64,000 nucleotides of DNA, from contig SIJG01000009.1 of NCBI GenBank assembly GCA_023374025.1, positions 804,440 through 868,439 on the forward strand, read 5' to 3'. Source of the stretch: Heterodera schachtii (Eukaryota > Nematoda > Chromadorea > Rhabditida > Heteroderidae). The notes beneath the pieces are model-generated. The model ran no database searches, had not been told where the DNA came from, and saw nothing but the letters and a program-made list of their open reading frames with translations. The position numbers and the translations under genes were made by a program. How positions within the stretch are numbered: position 1 is the stretch's first letter; each line of letters opens with the position of its first letter. Of this stretch, positions 1 through 12,109 are shown one piece after another.

Positions 1-107
1 TTCCCTTCCGTTTCTCCTTTCCCTTCCGCTTTACTTCCCCTTCTTCCTTCCACTTCCACTTCCCTTGCCCCTTTCCCTTCCTCTTCCACTTCCCCTTCTC
101 CCTTCCT
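1..107. repeat. Polypyrimidine low-complexity tract
   Basis: Almost pure C/T on this strand, made of irregular CCCTTCC and CTTCCACTT units, cut by the window start. No coding signal. Confidence 0.8.
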
Positions 108-267
108 TAAATAAATTACATTTCATTTTAGTTCATATATTTTTATATTATTTTTTTCAGTAAAATTATTATTTAAAAGTTCTTTAATTTAATATCGTTA
201 AAGATTGTTCAAATTTTTTTAAATTTGTTTCTGAAAAAATCAACTAAAAAAATTAAAATAATTGATA

Positions 268-343
268 AACCGTCCTTGAACGAAGGGATCGAACACACGT
301 TTCCACTCAATAAAAGGGAGCTAACCAATTGAACACCTGGTGG
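268..343 (-). other. Degenerate tRNA-like sequence
   Basis: On the minus strand this stretch has a B-box-like GTTCGATCC and, about 35 bases before it, a D-arm-like TCAATTGGTTAGC. The acceptor and anticodon stems do not pair well, so it is more likely a tRNA-derived pseudogene or SINE head than a working tRNA. It lies just upstream of the broken caspase exon. Confidence 0.25.
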
Positions 344-453
344 CTTGTCATCCACCCTTATAAATATCCTTTCCCTTTCTTTTTTATTGGAAAAACCCCG
401 ACAAAAATGGAGATAATAATTCCTAGGATTATTCTTTTAAAAAACAACTTCAG

Positions 454-727
454 AGTCCGCCAGCCAACGAATGTGGACTTTTTCGTTGCTTATTCAACCT
501 TTGCCGATTACGTTTCGTTTCGGCACCACCTTTACGGCACTATATTTGTGCCAAGTATCGTTAAAATTTTTGCAAGAAAGGCGGCCGAGGAAGACTAAAA
601 TAAAATGATGACGAGAGTCCATGCGCTAGTCGCTCGACTCGGTTCGGGATACCCGGACCACGGCAAGCAAGCGCCGGTCGTTGAGCATTCGATGATCAAA
701 ATATTTTATTTTAATCCCCCTGAATAG
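454..727 (+). pseudogene. Caspase p10-like C-terminal exon broken by a stop codon
   Basis: Seen: after a splice-acceptor-like TTCAG at 449-453, an open frame contains VDFFVAYSTFADYVSFRH, then GTIFVPSIVKIF, then AAEED followed by TAA (596-598). The same frame continues past that stop as MMTRVHALVARL and KQAPVVEHSMIKIFYF to a TAG at 725-727. Known: this order matches the small (p10) subunit of caspases, namely the AYST..YVS(W/F)R substrate-binding segment, G-S/T-x-F-(I/V), the TRV helix and the KQ.P....M..K.FYF terminal strand. Inference: a former caspase exon with a nonsense mutation at a position usually holding a hydrophobic residue, with TTA (Leu) to TAA the simplest route. The p20 part with the catalytic His and Cys is not in the window and would lie upstream if it exists. 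A real truncated protein ending at 596 is less likely because the downstream frame is conserved. Confidence 0.72.
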
Positions 728-2691
728 AAATTCATATTGTCTTTGTCCTAAAATATGACAATTTTTTATGCAAAAATCATGAAAATATGTTTTTGAAAAA
801 TTTTGGGTTGGATCATGAATTTAGTATTATCTTTTAAAAAAATCACCATAGGTCAATAAAAACAAAAATTGTCAAAAGAGTCTTCGCCCCTTTGTTATAA
901 TCCCTAAAGGGCAATCTCGAACATAGCATTGGTTTTTTTGTTTATTTCACGCAACATTTTGTCCCTTATTTATTTTTACTGTTTCATTCTGTTATTTCTT
1001 TCTAATTTCGCTCCCTCTCTAAATAATTCAGCTAACGTTAATTATTATTCTATGTTAAATTTTTCATTTTCTAATCATTTTTATTATGAATTAATAAATA
1101 TATTTTTTAATATTAACCGGGTTAAATACACAAAGTTAAACAAAAGAAAAAATTACAATTGTTCATTCATACAAATATGAAAATAACAAATGAAATTATA
1201 ACTGCAAAATGCCCAGTAATAAGTCCGAACAAAATTAGCGAAATTTTATTCAGGCTCGACAAAAAAACCAAACATTTCTTTGCTACTTAATTTACCATCC
1301 CAATCAAAAAAATAAATTAATAAAATAAAAGAATTTTCGCCCAATTTTGTGAATGAAAATTTTCCGTCCCGGGACACATGTTGGCCACGCCTTTGTCCAC
1401 AATTGGCGTCTTCCCAATCTCCGCATAGTGATGTAAGTGCTGTTGTTGTTGTTGGGGGCTGCAATAGAAGACGGAGACCGGGAAATGCGCAGAGTGTTTG
1501 ACGTCCCGAAAAAGATTAATAATTTTTACAATTTTATTCAAATTAAACCCAAACTTTTTTTGCTGAACAAATGAAAATCATTTCAATCTCTACACTATGA
1601 CCCCGCCGCAAATTGAGCTTTGAAAAATTTTATCCACAACAATGAGTAGAAATATTATTTTAAATTGGAATAAGTATTTGTTAATATTTTTAAAAAATTT
1701 TCAAAGATTAAAAATTAAATGTTAAAAATACTCTAAATTTTATTAGTCAATCTGAATTTAGCCAATTTTTGGTTTTGATGTGAAAGGGGTAAGCATTAAA
1801 TAAAAACTCCTTTTGTTCATCAAAAAAAATTATTTCTGTATTTCCAATCAGTTTTTTTAACAAAATAGGAGGAAATAAATTTAAAATTTCACTAATTTTT
1901 ATTGTTACAATTTAATTGGCTCTTTTGCCCCCAAAATTCCGTCTGGTCAAGGCCAAACATACGCTTGACTCTTGAGCGTCAACAGAAATTCCTTAAGCAC
2001 TTCTTGCCCAAAACTGGTCGAGGCTAATTAGAGTAATAAATTTTTGTGACATGTTAATTCAATTAGATAAGACAATTTCAATCCAATTTTTCGAATTTTT
2101 TAAGAATATTTCATGAAAAAAAAATTCATTCAAAAAGCTTAAATATATTTTCAATAATTTTGTTTTTATTCCTAAAATTGCTTCATTTATTATTACCGAA
2201 AACGATAGTTAAAAAAAATTAGGACGGATTTAATGCCGGAAAATGCCAAGTCATTCTGTCAAAATTATAATTTTTCTCTATAATTCGAGTAAATCATTAA
2301 TGGCTTCAACCGACTAATTAACATTTTTATATATTTTTTTAAATTTAAATTTTCCATTTTGTGCCATGAAATTAAATTTAACAATTATTTATTTATTTTG
2401 CAAACAATGAAAATTTCCATAATGTTGAGAATTTGGCCTTTTTCAAACTCATTTTAATTTTAAATTTTTTTAACTCCGGCCTTTTTACTCCACCGAAATT
2501 TGCATTTTGCCGCCTCTCCCTCCCCAAGCGTGACCCGCAAATTTGATTTTATGTGCGGGATCTCGCGGGATCAGCACAAAAGTGTGCGCAAGCGGGAAAA
2601 AGAGAGCAGTAATTCTATCGTAATTAATAAAGCTCGGCGGGACAGGGACTGCCGCGGGATTTTAAGGGATTCCCGGCTCCCGCTCAGGGGT

Positions 2692-3175
2692 GCGATCGGC
2701 AAAACCCAAAAACCGGGCGCACGAGTTAAAAAACCGGGCAAAAACCGGGCAAAAATTTTCAAAAACCGGGCAAAAAACCGGGCATATTTTTTATTTGATA
2801 CTTACAAAAGTACATTCGTTAAAATTCACCCCAAACTCATCATTCGAGATTGAAACGGCTAAATCAGAAATTGCTTCCTCAGCACTTGAAATTTGTTCAT
2901 CGAAATTTTGAGTTGAAGATGATTGTTGAAATGTAACTTTGGAAATGAAATCAGAAATAGATTTTTGTGACTTTATTCTAAAATAGGGACTGAAGAGCAA
3001 CGTTAAAATTTTTAATTACTTAACAATGAAAAATTAAGTTTTAGTTTGTTAATCTTGGCAAAATGTTTAATAAAAATCAAATAAATGATAGAAAAACAAG
3101 AAAATTGGAAAAATTAGGCAAAACCCCCAAAACCGGGCAAAAACCGGGCAAATTCAAAAACCGGGCACAGACCCC
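2692..3175. repeat. Two clusters of short AAACCGGGC direct repeats
   Basis: Five to six units of an AAAAACCGGGC-like motif occur at 2710-2787, and four more at 3130-3170 in the same orientation, separated by about 340 bases of AT-rich sequence. The other copy of the surrounding duplicated segment (near 11.1 kb) lacks them, so the block may be an insertion. No inverted ends or target duplication were found. Confidence 0.45.
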
Positions 3176-3452
3176 CAAAACCTTTGGTTTTGATGTGAAA
3201 TTCAATATTTTTTGTTTTTTTATTCATGGAATAAGCACTAAAGAAAAACTTCTTTTGTTCATTAAACAAAAAAATAATTAATTAATTGCTGCGTTTCCAA
3301 TCAGTTTTTTTAACTAAATAAGAGAAAATAAATTTAAAATTTCATTAATTTTTTATCGTTACAATTTAATTTTTTAATGGTTTTATGCGCGTAAGCCTTT
3401 AGAATAATTCCAACACACATTTTTATCTCTCTTCACTCTCTTAAATTAGATG

Positions 3453-3565
3453 AGAAAAGCCATTGATCAGATTAATTGGCGGATTAAATGGTTCGCGGCG
3501 ACCACAAAAATAAACAATCGCTTAATGTGGCGCTGGGAGGTAAAATCATTTTGCTCTCGACGGCT
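3453..3565 (+). other. Near-identical island, copy 1 (possible exon)
   Basis: This stretch is identical by eye to 11513-11625 over about 113 bases, while sequence on both sides has drifted. Copy 2 looks like an exon: acceptor AACAG at 11506-11510, a frame reading TRKAIDQINWRIKWF and ending MWRWE, then donor GGTAAAA. Copy 1 has TTAGA at the matching acceptor place. The function is unknown; it may be an exon of an unrecognised gene or a conserved non-coding element. Confidence 0.4.
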
Positions 3566-4195
3566 TTCGAGAATCAATAATTTGCAATTATTAACTGGGA
3601 TAAACCAAATTGGGGAAAAATACCATAATGCACGGCCTTAATACAATTCCGATAATCGCTTCGATTTTGCCGAAAAATCCAAAAAACTACCGAACCGATA
3701 AGCGGTAAATAAACGGTTTTTTAAAGTTACCGATTTATCACTGTTTTTTAATGACCCGTGAACGATTAATTAACAGGAAAAATTTGGCTTTTTGACCGAG
3801 TCTTGGCTTGATATTTTTTTTAGCCTGATCCCCTTGATCACCTCCCGTTTTGTTCATCGTCCATTTAAAATATTCGTCATTTTTTCCTTCACTTCTAAAT
3901 TTTCGGCATTTTTTTTTGATGTTCACAGCAATTCAATTTATTTTAAATGTAAATCCAATTTTAAATTTGAAAATAATTTATTTTCCTCTTGATCACTTTC
4001 CAGTTTTTGATCATTGCCATTAAAATTTTCATAATTTTCGGCATTTTTTGACCATTCAATGCAATTCTATGCGTTTTAAAATCTAAAGCCAATTTTAAAT
4101 TTGAAAATAATAAAATAATTTATTATTCTCTTGGCATCCATTGCTAATTTTCTTGGCTCAATTAAAGCTCCAGCTGTGTAATATAATTATTTAAT

Positions 4196-4285
4196 GTACT
4201 TTGGTCTCGATTTATGTGCATTAATCTGGACCGGATATGCTCATCAATTATGTCCCCCGTTTGGCACCGAAATTGGTTTTCCCCT
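4196..4285. other. Second conserved island, copy 1
   Basis: About 90 bases starting near ATGTACTTTGGTCTCG match 12110-12202 with only a few substitutions, again between diverged flanks. A pyrimidine-rich tract follows in both copies (about 4290-4400 and 12200-12480). No long open frame explains the conservation. Confidence 0.4.
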
Positions 4286-4766
4286 TCTTTCTCTATGTGT
4301 CTATGCTCATTCAATGAACTCTCTCCCCCTCTCTCTCTGTTTATAGTGTGCTCTTTCTTTTTTCTCTATTTGTCTCATTGTTCTATTTTTATGCTGAACG
4401 AATAAAATCATTTTCGATTTCCCCGTCATTTGCAACATTGCTTTATCTCCTGCTTTTTCTGTATTAAGGCAAATTTTCAGTGCAAGAATTGGCTCTTTTG
4501 CTCCCCCCACCCCCGAGTTTTTTCCTCGCAATTTTGGCAAAATTCCCTCTGGTCGAAGGCCAAGCACACGCTCGAGACAAGGCCTAAAAATTGAAAGGAA
4601 ATTAGCAAAAGAATTAGAGGTGCTCGAGAGTATCGGTTTGCAGCTCTATGAGCATCGGACTTTTCAAACCGACTCAAATGGAAGAATTCATTAAAAATAT
4701 TATTAATTGGCGAGAATCTGAGTTATTTTGAGGGAAGGCAACGCATTTTCACATTTAAAAAATAAA

Positions 4767-5179
4767 TTAAATATTTTCGCAAAAATTTGAACAGAAATTG
4801 ATAAACTTGGAAGTCTCGTACACTTCATTTACTGAGGAATAAAATAAAATAAATGTTGAAAAATTAAAATTCCTCGCAAAGACAACACTCAAAAAAAATT
4901 TATGATTAAAAAAATTGAATATTTAAAAATTCAAAATTATTTTTTTAATTGCCAACCTACCAGGGACAACCGGAGGCAAAATAGTGCAGCAGTCGGGACC
5001 CTCACAATTCATTTTCTGGCGCGTGCGGGTGACAGATGGCCACCGAAATTGCATTAATTGAGAGGGAATGCGCTGGTCAATATGCAGGTGATGCGTCGCG
5101 TGATTGGAGCTCATCCAACCGCTACAACACTTGCGCATCAAAATATTCCATGAGCAATTCCTGCCAAAATTGGTCGAGG
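4767..5179 (-). CDS. Candidate Cys-rich protein, 3' two exons
   Basis: Minus-strand model: exon 5179-4961 follows an acceptor CTAATTAG and ends at donor CTG|GTAGG in phase 1. Exon 4831-4767 follows TTCCTCAG, restores the frame and ends in TAA. The joined frame has no internal stop and holds NCSWNILMRKCC, NCEGPDCC and FINFCSNFC, so it is Cys-rich. The 5' part was not found and no family is recognised. The first exon start (TCGACCAATTTTGG) has a diverged copy near 2010-1990 in the same orientation, suggesting an old duplication. The support is a stop-free 219-base frame with matching splice phases; chance or a pseudogene is possible. Confidence 0.3.
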
Positions 5180-5443
5180 CTAATTAGAGAAATTAAAATT
5201 TTCAATTTTATTTTTTTCAATTCAATTAGGAAAGAAAACTTACAATCTATTTTCAAAATTATATTAATTGAATCACGTTCTTAAGAAAAAGGACAAATGG
5301 CCTACCTAAATTAAAATTCAAAAAGAATTAATTCAGATTAAGTTTTGAGTAGGCAAAATAGGACGAAATATAATATCATTCGACGTCTCTTAGTCTATAA
5401 AGTAAGAATCAAAGGGTTTTTATTACTCTTATTCCCTAATGAG

Positions 5444-6118
5444 TAGGGCTATAAATTATATGCTTTTGCATATTTTTTTTTTGCGCATATGCTATGAAGA
5501 AAGGGGCTCAAAAATAGCCTTTCTACGTTAAATTTTTTGATTTGGTGAAGGTTTTTAGTGCATATAAAACATATTTTGGGGGTTTTCGAGAATAAATACA
5601 TATTTCGACATTTTTGAGTTTTTAGAGCATATTTCGGTCATTTTTGCAAATTTTCATAAGTAAAATGCAATAAAAACGAAAAATACACCCCCATAAGGAT
5701 CGACTTTTTGGGAATTTAAAAATATATCCTTGAAAATCTAAAAATTTTGAACTTTTAGTAAGAACTTTGGAAAAAAATTTTTGATACAAAAGATACAAAA
5801 AAAGTAATTTTGTTTGAGCATAAAATAAAAATTCAAAAAAAATTCAAAATTGCATATATAAATTTTGAAATTAAAATTTTTTGGAATTGTCTAAAAAGCT
5901 ACTTAGCCATTGTTTTGGATTTTTTAAAGTCAATTCTGAATTTTTACTCAATTTTTGGCATTTTTTTGAGTGTTAAAAGCCATTTTTGGCAGTTTCTAAG
6001 GTATATTTTAGTGCATATTTGGGCATTTTTCGGGTTTTTAGGGCATATTTGAAGGATTTTTTGTGCATATTTTATGCGCATATTTGGCATTTTTTAGTGC
6101 ATATAATTTATAGCCCTA
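5444..6118. mobile_element. Non-autonomous hAT-like element, 675 bp
   Basis: The terminal inverted repeats are TAGGGCTATAAATTATATGC at the left and its perfect reverse complement at 6099-6118. The flanking 8-mers are CTAATGAG (5436-5443) and TTAATGAG (6119-6126), 7 of 8 identical. The TAGGG end and 8-bp duplication fit the hAT superfamily. The interior is AT-rich with repeated GCATATTT motifs and no transposase. Confidence 0.85.
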
Positions 6119-7531
6119 TTAATGAGTCACAGACGCGGTACTGAACTGTCCAAAAAAAGAATTTTTGACAGAAAACACATTTTTTACGCGTTCAACCATT
6201 TTTTTTTCATTAAATTTGGTCTGTATATTTTTAAAGGTTTTGCTTTCCAAAAATGACAATTTTTGTGGGTTTTTATGCTGAAATTTAAGGAATTTAACAG
6301 AATAGAGAGAATGCGCTACCGGGAAATTTTTTTTTTTTTTGAATTTTCTTGAGTTGTTAACAAATTTTGTCCAAAAAAATAATCAGCATTTCAACAAAAA
6401 AAAACCTGCTTTAACTCGTTAAAAGCATCAAAGTATTTTTATTTTATGATAAATTTTAGACTTTTTTTAAATTAAAATTTTAATAGACCCTTCTTATCAT
6501 TCAATTTTTAGTCTTTTTACGATTCAATTCGTTCAAATTAGCAAAGCAGAAATGCAAAAATTTTAGTGATAAAATGTTTGGCTGATAATTTTTGCTAATG
6601 ACCATCATTAAACCCGCCATCGCGACCCAATTACATTTGGGCTACTGCTTTTCTCTATTTGTAAATGTTTTAATTGTACAACAGTACAACCCAAAAGCAA
6701 CAATAATAATAATAATAATAATTTATTTTAACGAAAATTATGGAGTATTTAAGAAAATTATATTTATTATTCGATTTTGCTGATCAATATCCTTTAGCCC
6801 CGGAACCTAAATGTTTCTCTTCCAGAATCACAACCTGGCATTTTTCCGACCTACAGCAACCCTGGTGAAGATATGGTACAATGGTACCACCAAATTCCGG
6901 TAAAAAAGATCATTGGTCAGACTATTTATCGTAATGATCAATCCCAAAGCACTTATTGATGGGATGGTGCTTAACCCTGTTGATCAATCCAAGTCCATTC
7001 CCAACTGCACTATTCTGATCACTCAGAGGCTTTCAATGATCCGACTAAACTTGACCTGGACTAAACAATATTGGTCTGAGTTCTGGTCACTCCTAAGATT
7101 TGTATAATCTTGCTTAACTTTATCGATTAGTCCATTCTTAGTTAAACTTTACCGAACTTAATTCTTATAAAAACTATTTTCTTAAATTTTGAGACAAAAA
7201 TCTCAAAAAATTAAATTAATTCTCGTCTTTTTTTGTTGTAAAAATCGACTTTCGCCCTCTTAAATCAGCCAGTCAATAAATCCAAAAAATAAATCCCCGC
7301 CCATTCACTTATTTCCCATTGAACCCATCGAAGTGTGAATGTCCTCCAAAAGGCTCTCCCCGGCGAATTATTATGACGATCAATCATTATTAATGTTATT
7401 AATTTGTGGTGCATTTTTTGCATTTTCACATTCAATCGCCGTCGGTTTGTCGGAAATTTTGGCGATAAACCCATGACTGTGACAAAAATCGATCGGACAA
7501 AACTGATCAATTTTTGTGATATGATCAGCAG
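6119..7531. other. AT-rich intergenic stretch
   Basis: No gene identified. It contains a GAATTTTTGACAGAAAA-type segment near 6160-6180 related to the foldback at 38.7 kb, and an (AAT)n microsatellite at 6701-6722. A block near 6900-7110 is unusually rich in GATCA and has a 64-codon open frame without recognisable features. Confidence 0.5.
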
Positions 7532-8176
7532 CAGGGCTGGGACGCGACCGCGATCCGCGACCGCGGGATTTTTTTTTTGCGCGACGCGCCGCGGATTTTT
7601 TGGGGCAAAATTTTAATAAAGAAAATTTTTTAAAGCGATTGTCTTTTTTGAATATTCAAAATTTAAATGAAAATTTTTTGAAAACTTGGATTATTTTTCT
7701 CAAAAAATTCGTTTCAAAATTCCAATTTTTCCACGTCAGAGCTGACAAAACAATTAATTTTTCTTTAAAAAAATTGGCTCTAAACCAAAATGGTCATTTT
7801 TACAAATTCTTTTACCAAATTGCACTCAAATTTTCAAAATTTTTCCCGGCGACGCATATCGGCACCGCCGGATCCACCCCCCCCCCCCCCCCGTCAGTTC
7901 CCAAAGTTTTTAGAAAAAGCGCGCCGAAAAAAGCGATCTGAAAAGTTAAAAAAAAATCACAGGATTTGCATTTTGGACACTGACTCCCCCCCCCCCCCAC
8001 CTCCCTCCATTCCCGTTGTTAAGGAAATTTTAAAAAATTTAAAAAAATGTATGTTTAAAAAGTTTGAAAATTTTGAGTTTTTAAATGCGCGATTCGCGGC
8101 AATTTTTTTGCGCGATCCACGTCCGCGGCAAATTGATCCGCGACCGCGGGATTTTTCTGTGCGCGCCCCACCCCTG
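7532..8176. mobile_element. hAT-like element with CGCG-rich ends, 645 bp
   Basis: The left end is CAGGGCTGGGACGCGACCGC and the right end reads GCGCGCCCCACCCCTG. Flanking 8-mers are ATCAGCAG (7524-7531) and ATCAGCAA (8177-8184), 7 of 8 identical. Subterminal CCGCGACCGCGGGATTTTT segments lie at both ends. The interior contains a CGGCG hairpin module (7846-7871) and two poly-C tracts. No transposase. Confidence 0.78.
7846..7871 (+). repeat. GC-rich hairpin module, copy 1
   Basis: CCGGCGA and CCGCCGG arms enclose a GCATATCGGC-type centre, embedded in AT-rich DNA. It is one of eleven copies in the window. Confidence 0.7.
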
Positions 8177-8586
8177 ATCAGCAAGAGACTGGATATTGAC
8201 CAGAACTGACTGTATAATTTTGAAATTTTTAATTACTTATTTTATATTTAATAATGTTTTTATCCGAACCTTATTCAAATGGGTCTAAAAATTGATAAAT
8301 CAGCCCGCGACTGGTTTACAAGAATTCAAACTCGATTTTGCCGGAATCGTAATCACTGTTACAGAGGATTCAAATCCCGATTTTGACTGCCTGCTAATCC
8401 CGAGCACATTGGGGCCAGAATCATGGCCGTGATTCGAATTATCCCAAAAAATGAAAATCAGATAAATTCTACTTTTCAAATTCATAAATAAAATTTATAA
8501 AATTTGTCCATTTATGTTCATAGATTACCTTTAAAATATTTATTTAAATATTAATTTTTAAATAAATTTTTATAAAATTTTAATTT

Positions 8587-9040
8587 TTGAATATAGGCCA
8601 AAATAGGTTTTGCAACTGCGCATTTGGCCTTATATTGTTTGCCTTCGGATTATCCACAATTCTCATCTGTCCACCCAACAGGGGTCACTTTATCTTCGTC
8701 ACATCTGAGGTGGGGGAGGGGGGACAGAATGGATTTTTATGCCGCTCCCCCGTCCGAAGCATCCAAACAGAAGGCCTTTCGAATTTACCATTTTTTGGAT
8801 TTTGTTCAACAAAGAAAAAAAGTTATGGTTGCTCTAAGCTTGGCTGGTACGAAATTGACCCCAACCGACCCATTCTACCAGTTGTGCCGCCGGTTTTTTG
8901 GCACGACCATTCCGTGGGGAAAAGTAATGCAAAATTTGGACATTCATGCCCTCGTTAATTCAGTCCAAGATTTATGTAAAAAAAAACAAACAAACAACTT
9001 GGCATTTTGTTTACTCAAACTGTCGTTGGGACTCAGTTGA
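8587..9040 (+). other. GC-richer block with open frames, no recognised product
   Basis: Base composition rises relative to flanks. Two plus-strand frames stay open for 123 and 138 codons. One starts with a hydrophobic run (FGLILFAFGLSTILI) and meets a GTGGGG donor-like site near 8710. The other reads PSEASKQKAFRIYHFLDF and later FYQLCRRFFGTTIPWGKV. I cannot place either in a family. It might be one or two exons of an unrecognised gene or spaced GC-rich intergenic DNA. Confidence 0.2.
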
Positions 9041-10343
9041 CCCCCCCCCCACTAAAATCGCGCGCCCAATTTTTCAATTTGTTGGCCTTGGCCTTATGAA
9101 TGAATAATTTGTGTGAAGTGCAAGTGGTGATGGTTGTGACTGGTGACCCAACTTCCGCACTGTCCATGTCCACCTTTTCTGCCCTCGGTGACACTTCCGT
9201 CCTCCGTTTCACCATTGCTTCCCCCCCCCCATTTTGCGCTAAATTTCCCCTCTAATTAAAGGCTTTGTGTGCACCCCTCGGAGGCAAAATGGAGGCGATA
9301 TTACCCCCCTCCCCCCGGGGCACCTTTACGCTTATAGCACACACATATCGCAAAGGTCAAATGTCAAAAGGTCATCGGCCCGTCTCCGCCCGCGGCGGCG
9401 TCCCATTCGGCGCCCAACTGCTGCTTAATGGACATGGAACGAAACGCAATTTCTATCTATGCTTGCTTTTGTTTATTCATTTTTTTAAAGTAATTCCCGG
9501 GGGCGCTTGCATGGAGTCGAAAAATTCCATAAATATTAAAAAAAAAGCCTAATTAATGTTTTTACGAAAATTTCAACTTGCGTTTATCTGAAAAAAGTGA
9601 ATTTTCTATTAGGAAACATTTATTCACAGGACATTCTCAAGGGCGATCCATTTTTGGAAATAAGGACGATCTTATGAGCCACTTTCCTAACCAAGGACGT
9701 CCTTGCCATTCAAGGACGATAAATTTCGGGTAACAAAAGTCTTAATTTTTTTTCCTCAAAAATTGGAGAAAAATCTACAAAGAATTCAACTGAAGATTAC
9801 AAATAGGTAAACAAATTTCTCTAATTTTCTAGGCCCTGAAAATTGAAAATTTCCGTAATTCAAGCCAACCACACTTGAGAGTTTCTCCTTTCCCAAACTA
9901 CCTATGTTTAAATTTCATTTATTTCTGTAAATTTAAAATTCTTTAAAAGCCCCGTCTTTTTCACTGCCCCTAAATCCGCACATTTTGCCGCTTCCCTCCC
10001 GCATTTTTCAATTTTGTCGTGCCCACCCCCCGCCGGCATTGGGCGGCGTTGGACGGGGGACAACAATCCAATCTCAGCGGGGTAATAAGTAGGGGGAGAG
10101 TGGGGGCAAGTGGCGAGTACAATTCCAAATTTGTCCCCCCTCCGCCCGACGACGGAGAGAGTCCATAAGTGTCCACCTCCCCCATTCGCATCATCCAGCA
10201 ACTTTGTTGCCCCATATCCACGCCCCCCCCCCCTATCCATAAATCCAAAATACCCATCCCCTTCCCCCTCAGGGGAACACCCAATTCTCCCGACTCCTCG
10301 ACTTCTCGGAAATGACATTTTATGACATTTTTCACTCCCGAGA

Positions 10344-10375
<32 letters not shown>

Positions 10376-11505
10376 TTGTGAATAGGAGGAGAGGAGAGCA
10401 ACGAATGAATGGATGACGAGGAGACGCGGATGAACGAACGAACGAACGAACGATTGACCCCCGCCGGAGGGGGGGGGGGGGGGGGGGGGACGAATGAGTG
10501 AAAGGACACTGAAAAATGGGACGACGACATCACAGCACAACCCCCAAACCCCCCACACACACAACACATGAAAATGATGCGGATGGATTGTAAATGAATA
10601 TTATTAAAATTAGGAGGGCAGATATTTTGGAAAGCCAAACGCCGAATCCCTGAATAAATTCCAAAATTTTAATTTCCTATTTTTTGCTTTATTAGTTTTT
10701 TAGCCGAATTTGATCAAAATATAATTTCTTAGCAATTTATTTAAATTTCCATTAATTTATATTTTAATAAGCCTTTTAAATTTACACTAATTTGTAAGCT
10801 TTAAGCAAATAATAATCAAATTTAGACTTTATTATAAATGCCAAGTGTGATCGAAACAAAATAATTATAAAATTTAATTTAATTTTTTTAAAAATTTACT
10901 GTAAACCCTGCCTCATTTTCATGAATTAATAATTTTTCCGTTTTTATATATACGGCGTCCAAATAATTTCTTTTAATTTGATCAGTCCCAATTCGTTTTT
11001 TAATTACTTTCTCTCTAAAAGTTCAAAGGGATGCGAAGCGCAAAAAAAGAACAGTAATCCTATTGCAATTAAGTGTCATCATAAAAATTGTTCCATTGTT
11101 ATTCACATGGAAATCCAAAAAAAAAAAAAAAAATGCCGCCTAAAATAATTGTTTTCTCTTGTTTCATTTTAATTTTAATTTTATTTGAAATTATCTAAAA
11201 TTTTGGTTTTTTATATGAATTTCAGCCTTTTTTATTTTTTATATGATTAGTAAACTTTTAAATTTATAAATAATTCATTGGAATAAGCATCAAGAAAAAA
11301 AATTGTTTATTTGCTCAAAAATTGTTTATTTGCTGATTAAAAAAAATTATTTAATTATTTTTCTCACAAAATGGATTTTAATTTAACAATTTTAATTAAA
11401 TTTTTGGAAAAATTGAAATTATTATTTATTTTTTTTATCAAAATTGCATGTAAGCCTTCAGAATAATTCCACACACATTTTTATCTTTCTCTTCATTCTC
11501 TTATA
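9041..11505. other. Intergenic block with microsatellites and homopolymers
   Basis: No confident gene. It contains poly-C runs at about 9042-9051 and 9221-9230, AAGGACG-type short repeats at 9660-9720, and a GC-richer section (9960-10560) with long minus-strand frames that depend on simple repeats. AT-rich DNA follows from 10.6 kb. Confidence 0.5.
10345..10490. repeat. Cluster of (GAT)n, (GAAC)n and poly-G tracts
   Basis: A GAT trinucleotide run (about 10345-10374), a GAAC tetranucleotide run (about 10433-10452) and a poly-G run of roughly 20 (about 10470-10489) sit within 150 bases. Confidence 0.85.
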
Positions 11506-11512
11506 ACAGACG

Positions 11513-11625
11513 AGAAAAGCCATTGATCAGATTAATTGGCGGATTAAATGGTTCGCGGCGACCACAAAAATAAACAATCGCTTAATGTGGCGCTGGGAGG
11601 TAAAATCATTTTGCTCTCGACGGCT
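11513..11625 (+). other. Near-identical island, copy 2 (possible exon)
   Basis: Partner of 3453-3565. Here a better acceptor (ATAACAG) precedes ACGAGAAAAGCC, a 30-codon frame runs to TGGGAG, and GTAAAATC follows as a donor. A standalone exon is plausible but the adjoining exons were not found. Confidence 0.4.
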
Positions 11626-12109
11626 GTCGAGAGTCAATAATTTGAAATTAATTAATTGGGGCTAAACCAAATTGGGGAAAAATACCACAATGCACTGCCT
11701 TGCCTTAATCCAATTCCTGTAAAAGTAATATCGCTTCAGTTTTACCGAAAAACCAGAAGCGGTAAATTAACAATTTTTTTAGTGTTACCAATTTATCACT
11801 GTTTTTTAATTGATGCGGTAACGGTTAATTACCAGGATAAATATGGCATTTTTACTGAGTATTGCCGTGATAAAAATTTTACCATAATCCCCTTGCTCAC
11901 TTTCCTGTTTTGATCATCGCCCATTAAAATTTTCATAATTTTTTTCTTAAATTTTCGGCATTTTTTGACCATTCAATGCAATTCTATGCGTTTTAAAATC
12001 TAAACCAATTTTAAATTGTAAATAATAAAATAATTTATTATTTTCTTGGCATTAATTGCTAATTTCCTTGGCTCAATTAAAGCAAAAACATTGTAATATC
12101 AATTTTTAT

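Larger units (their letters stand above)
728..4766. other. AT-rich stretch without a confident gene; old repeats
   Basis: No convincing gene. It holds two related AT-rich blocks (about 1755-1915 and 3183-3375, sharing TTCCAATCAGTTTTTTTAAC). Segments near 1925-2020 also recur, split between 4480-4600 and 5150-5190, around GGTCGAGGCTAATTAGAG. Two clusters of a short AACCGGGC-containing motif lie at 2710-2787 and 3130-3170. The conserved islands at 3453-3565 and 4196-4285 are listed separately. Confidence 0.5.

Noticed and set aside
611..690. tRNA-like GGTTCGGGATACC box
   Set aside because: It falls within the continuing caspase frame and no D arm or stems fit, so it is coding residue, not an RNA gene.
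1246..1330. EF-hand-like DWDGKLSSKE on the minus strand
   Set aside because: The first loop residue is not acidic, upstream sequence is an AT-rich low-complexity frame, and no second EF hand or exon partner was found.
9908..10638. Two overlapping minus-strand frames of about 220 codons
   Set aside because: They cross poly-G, GAT and GAAC repeats, giving runs of Pro, Ser and His; no splice context, start context or family similarity.
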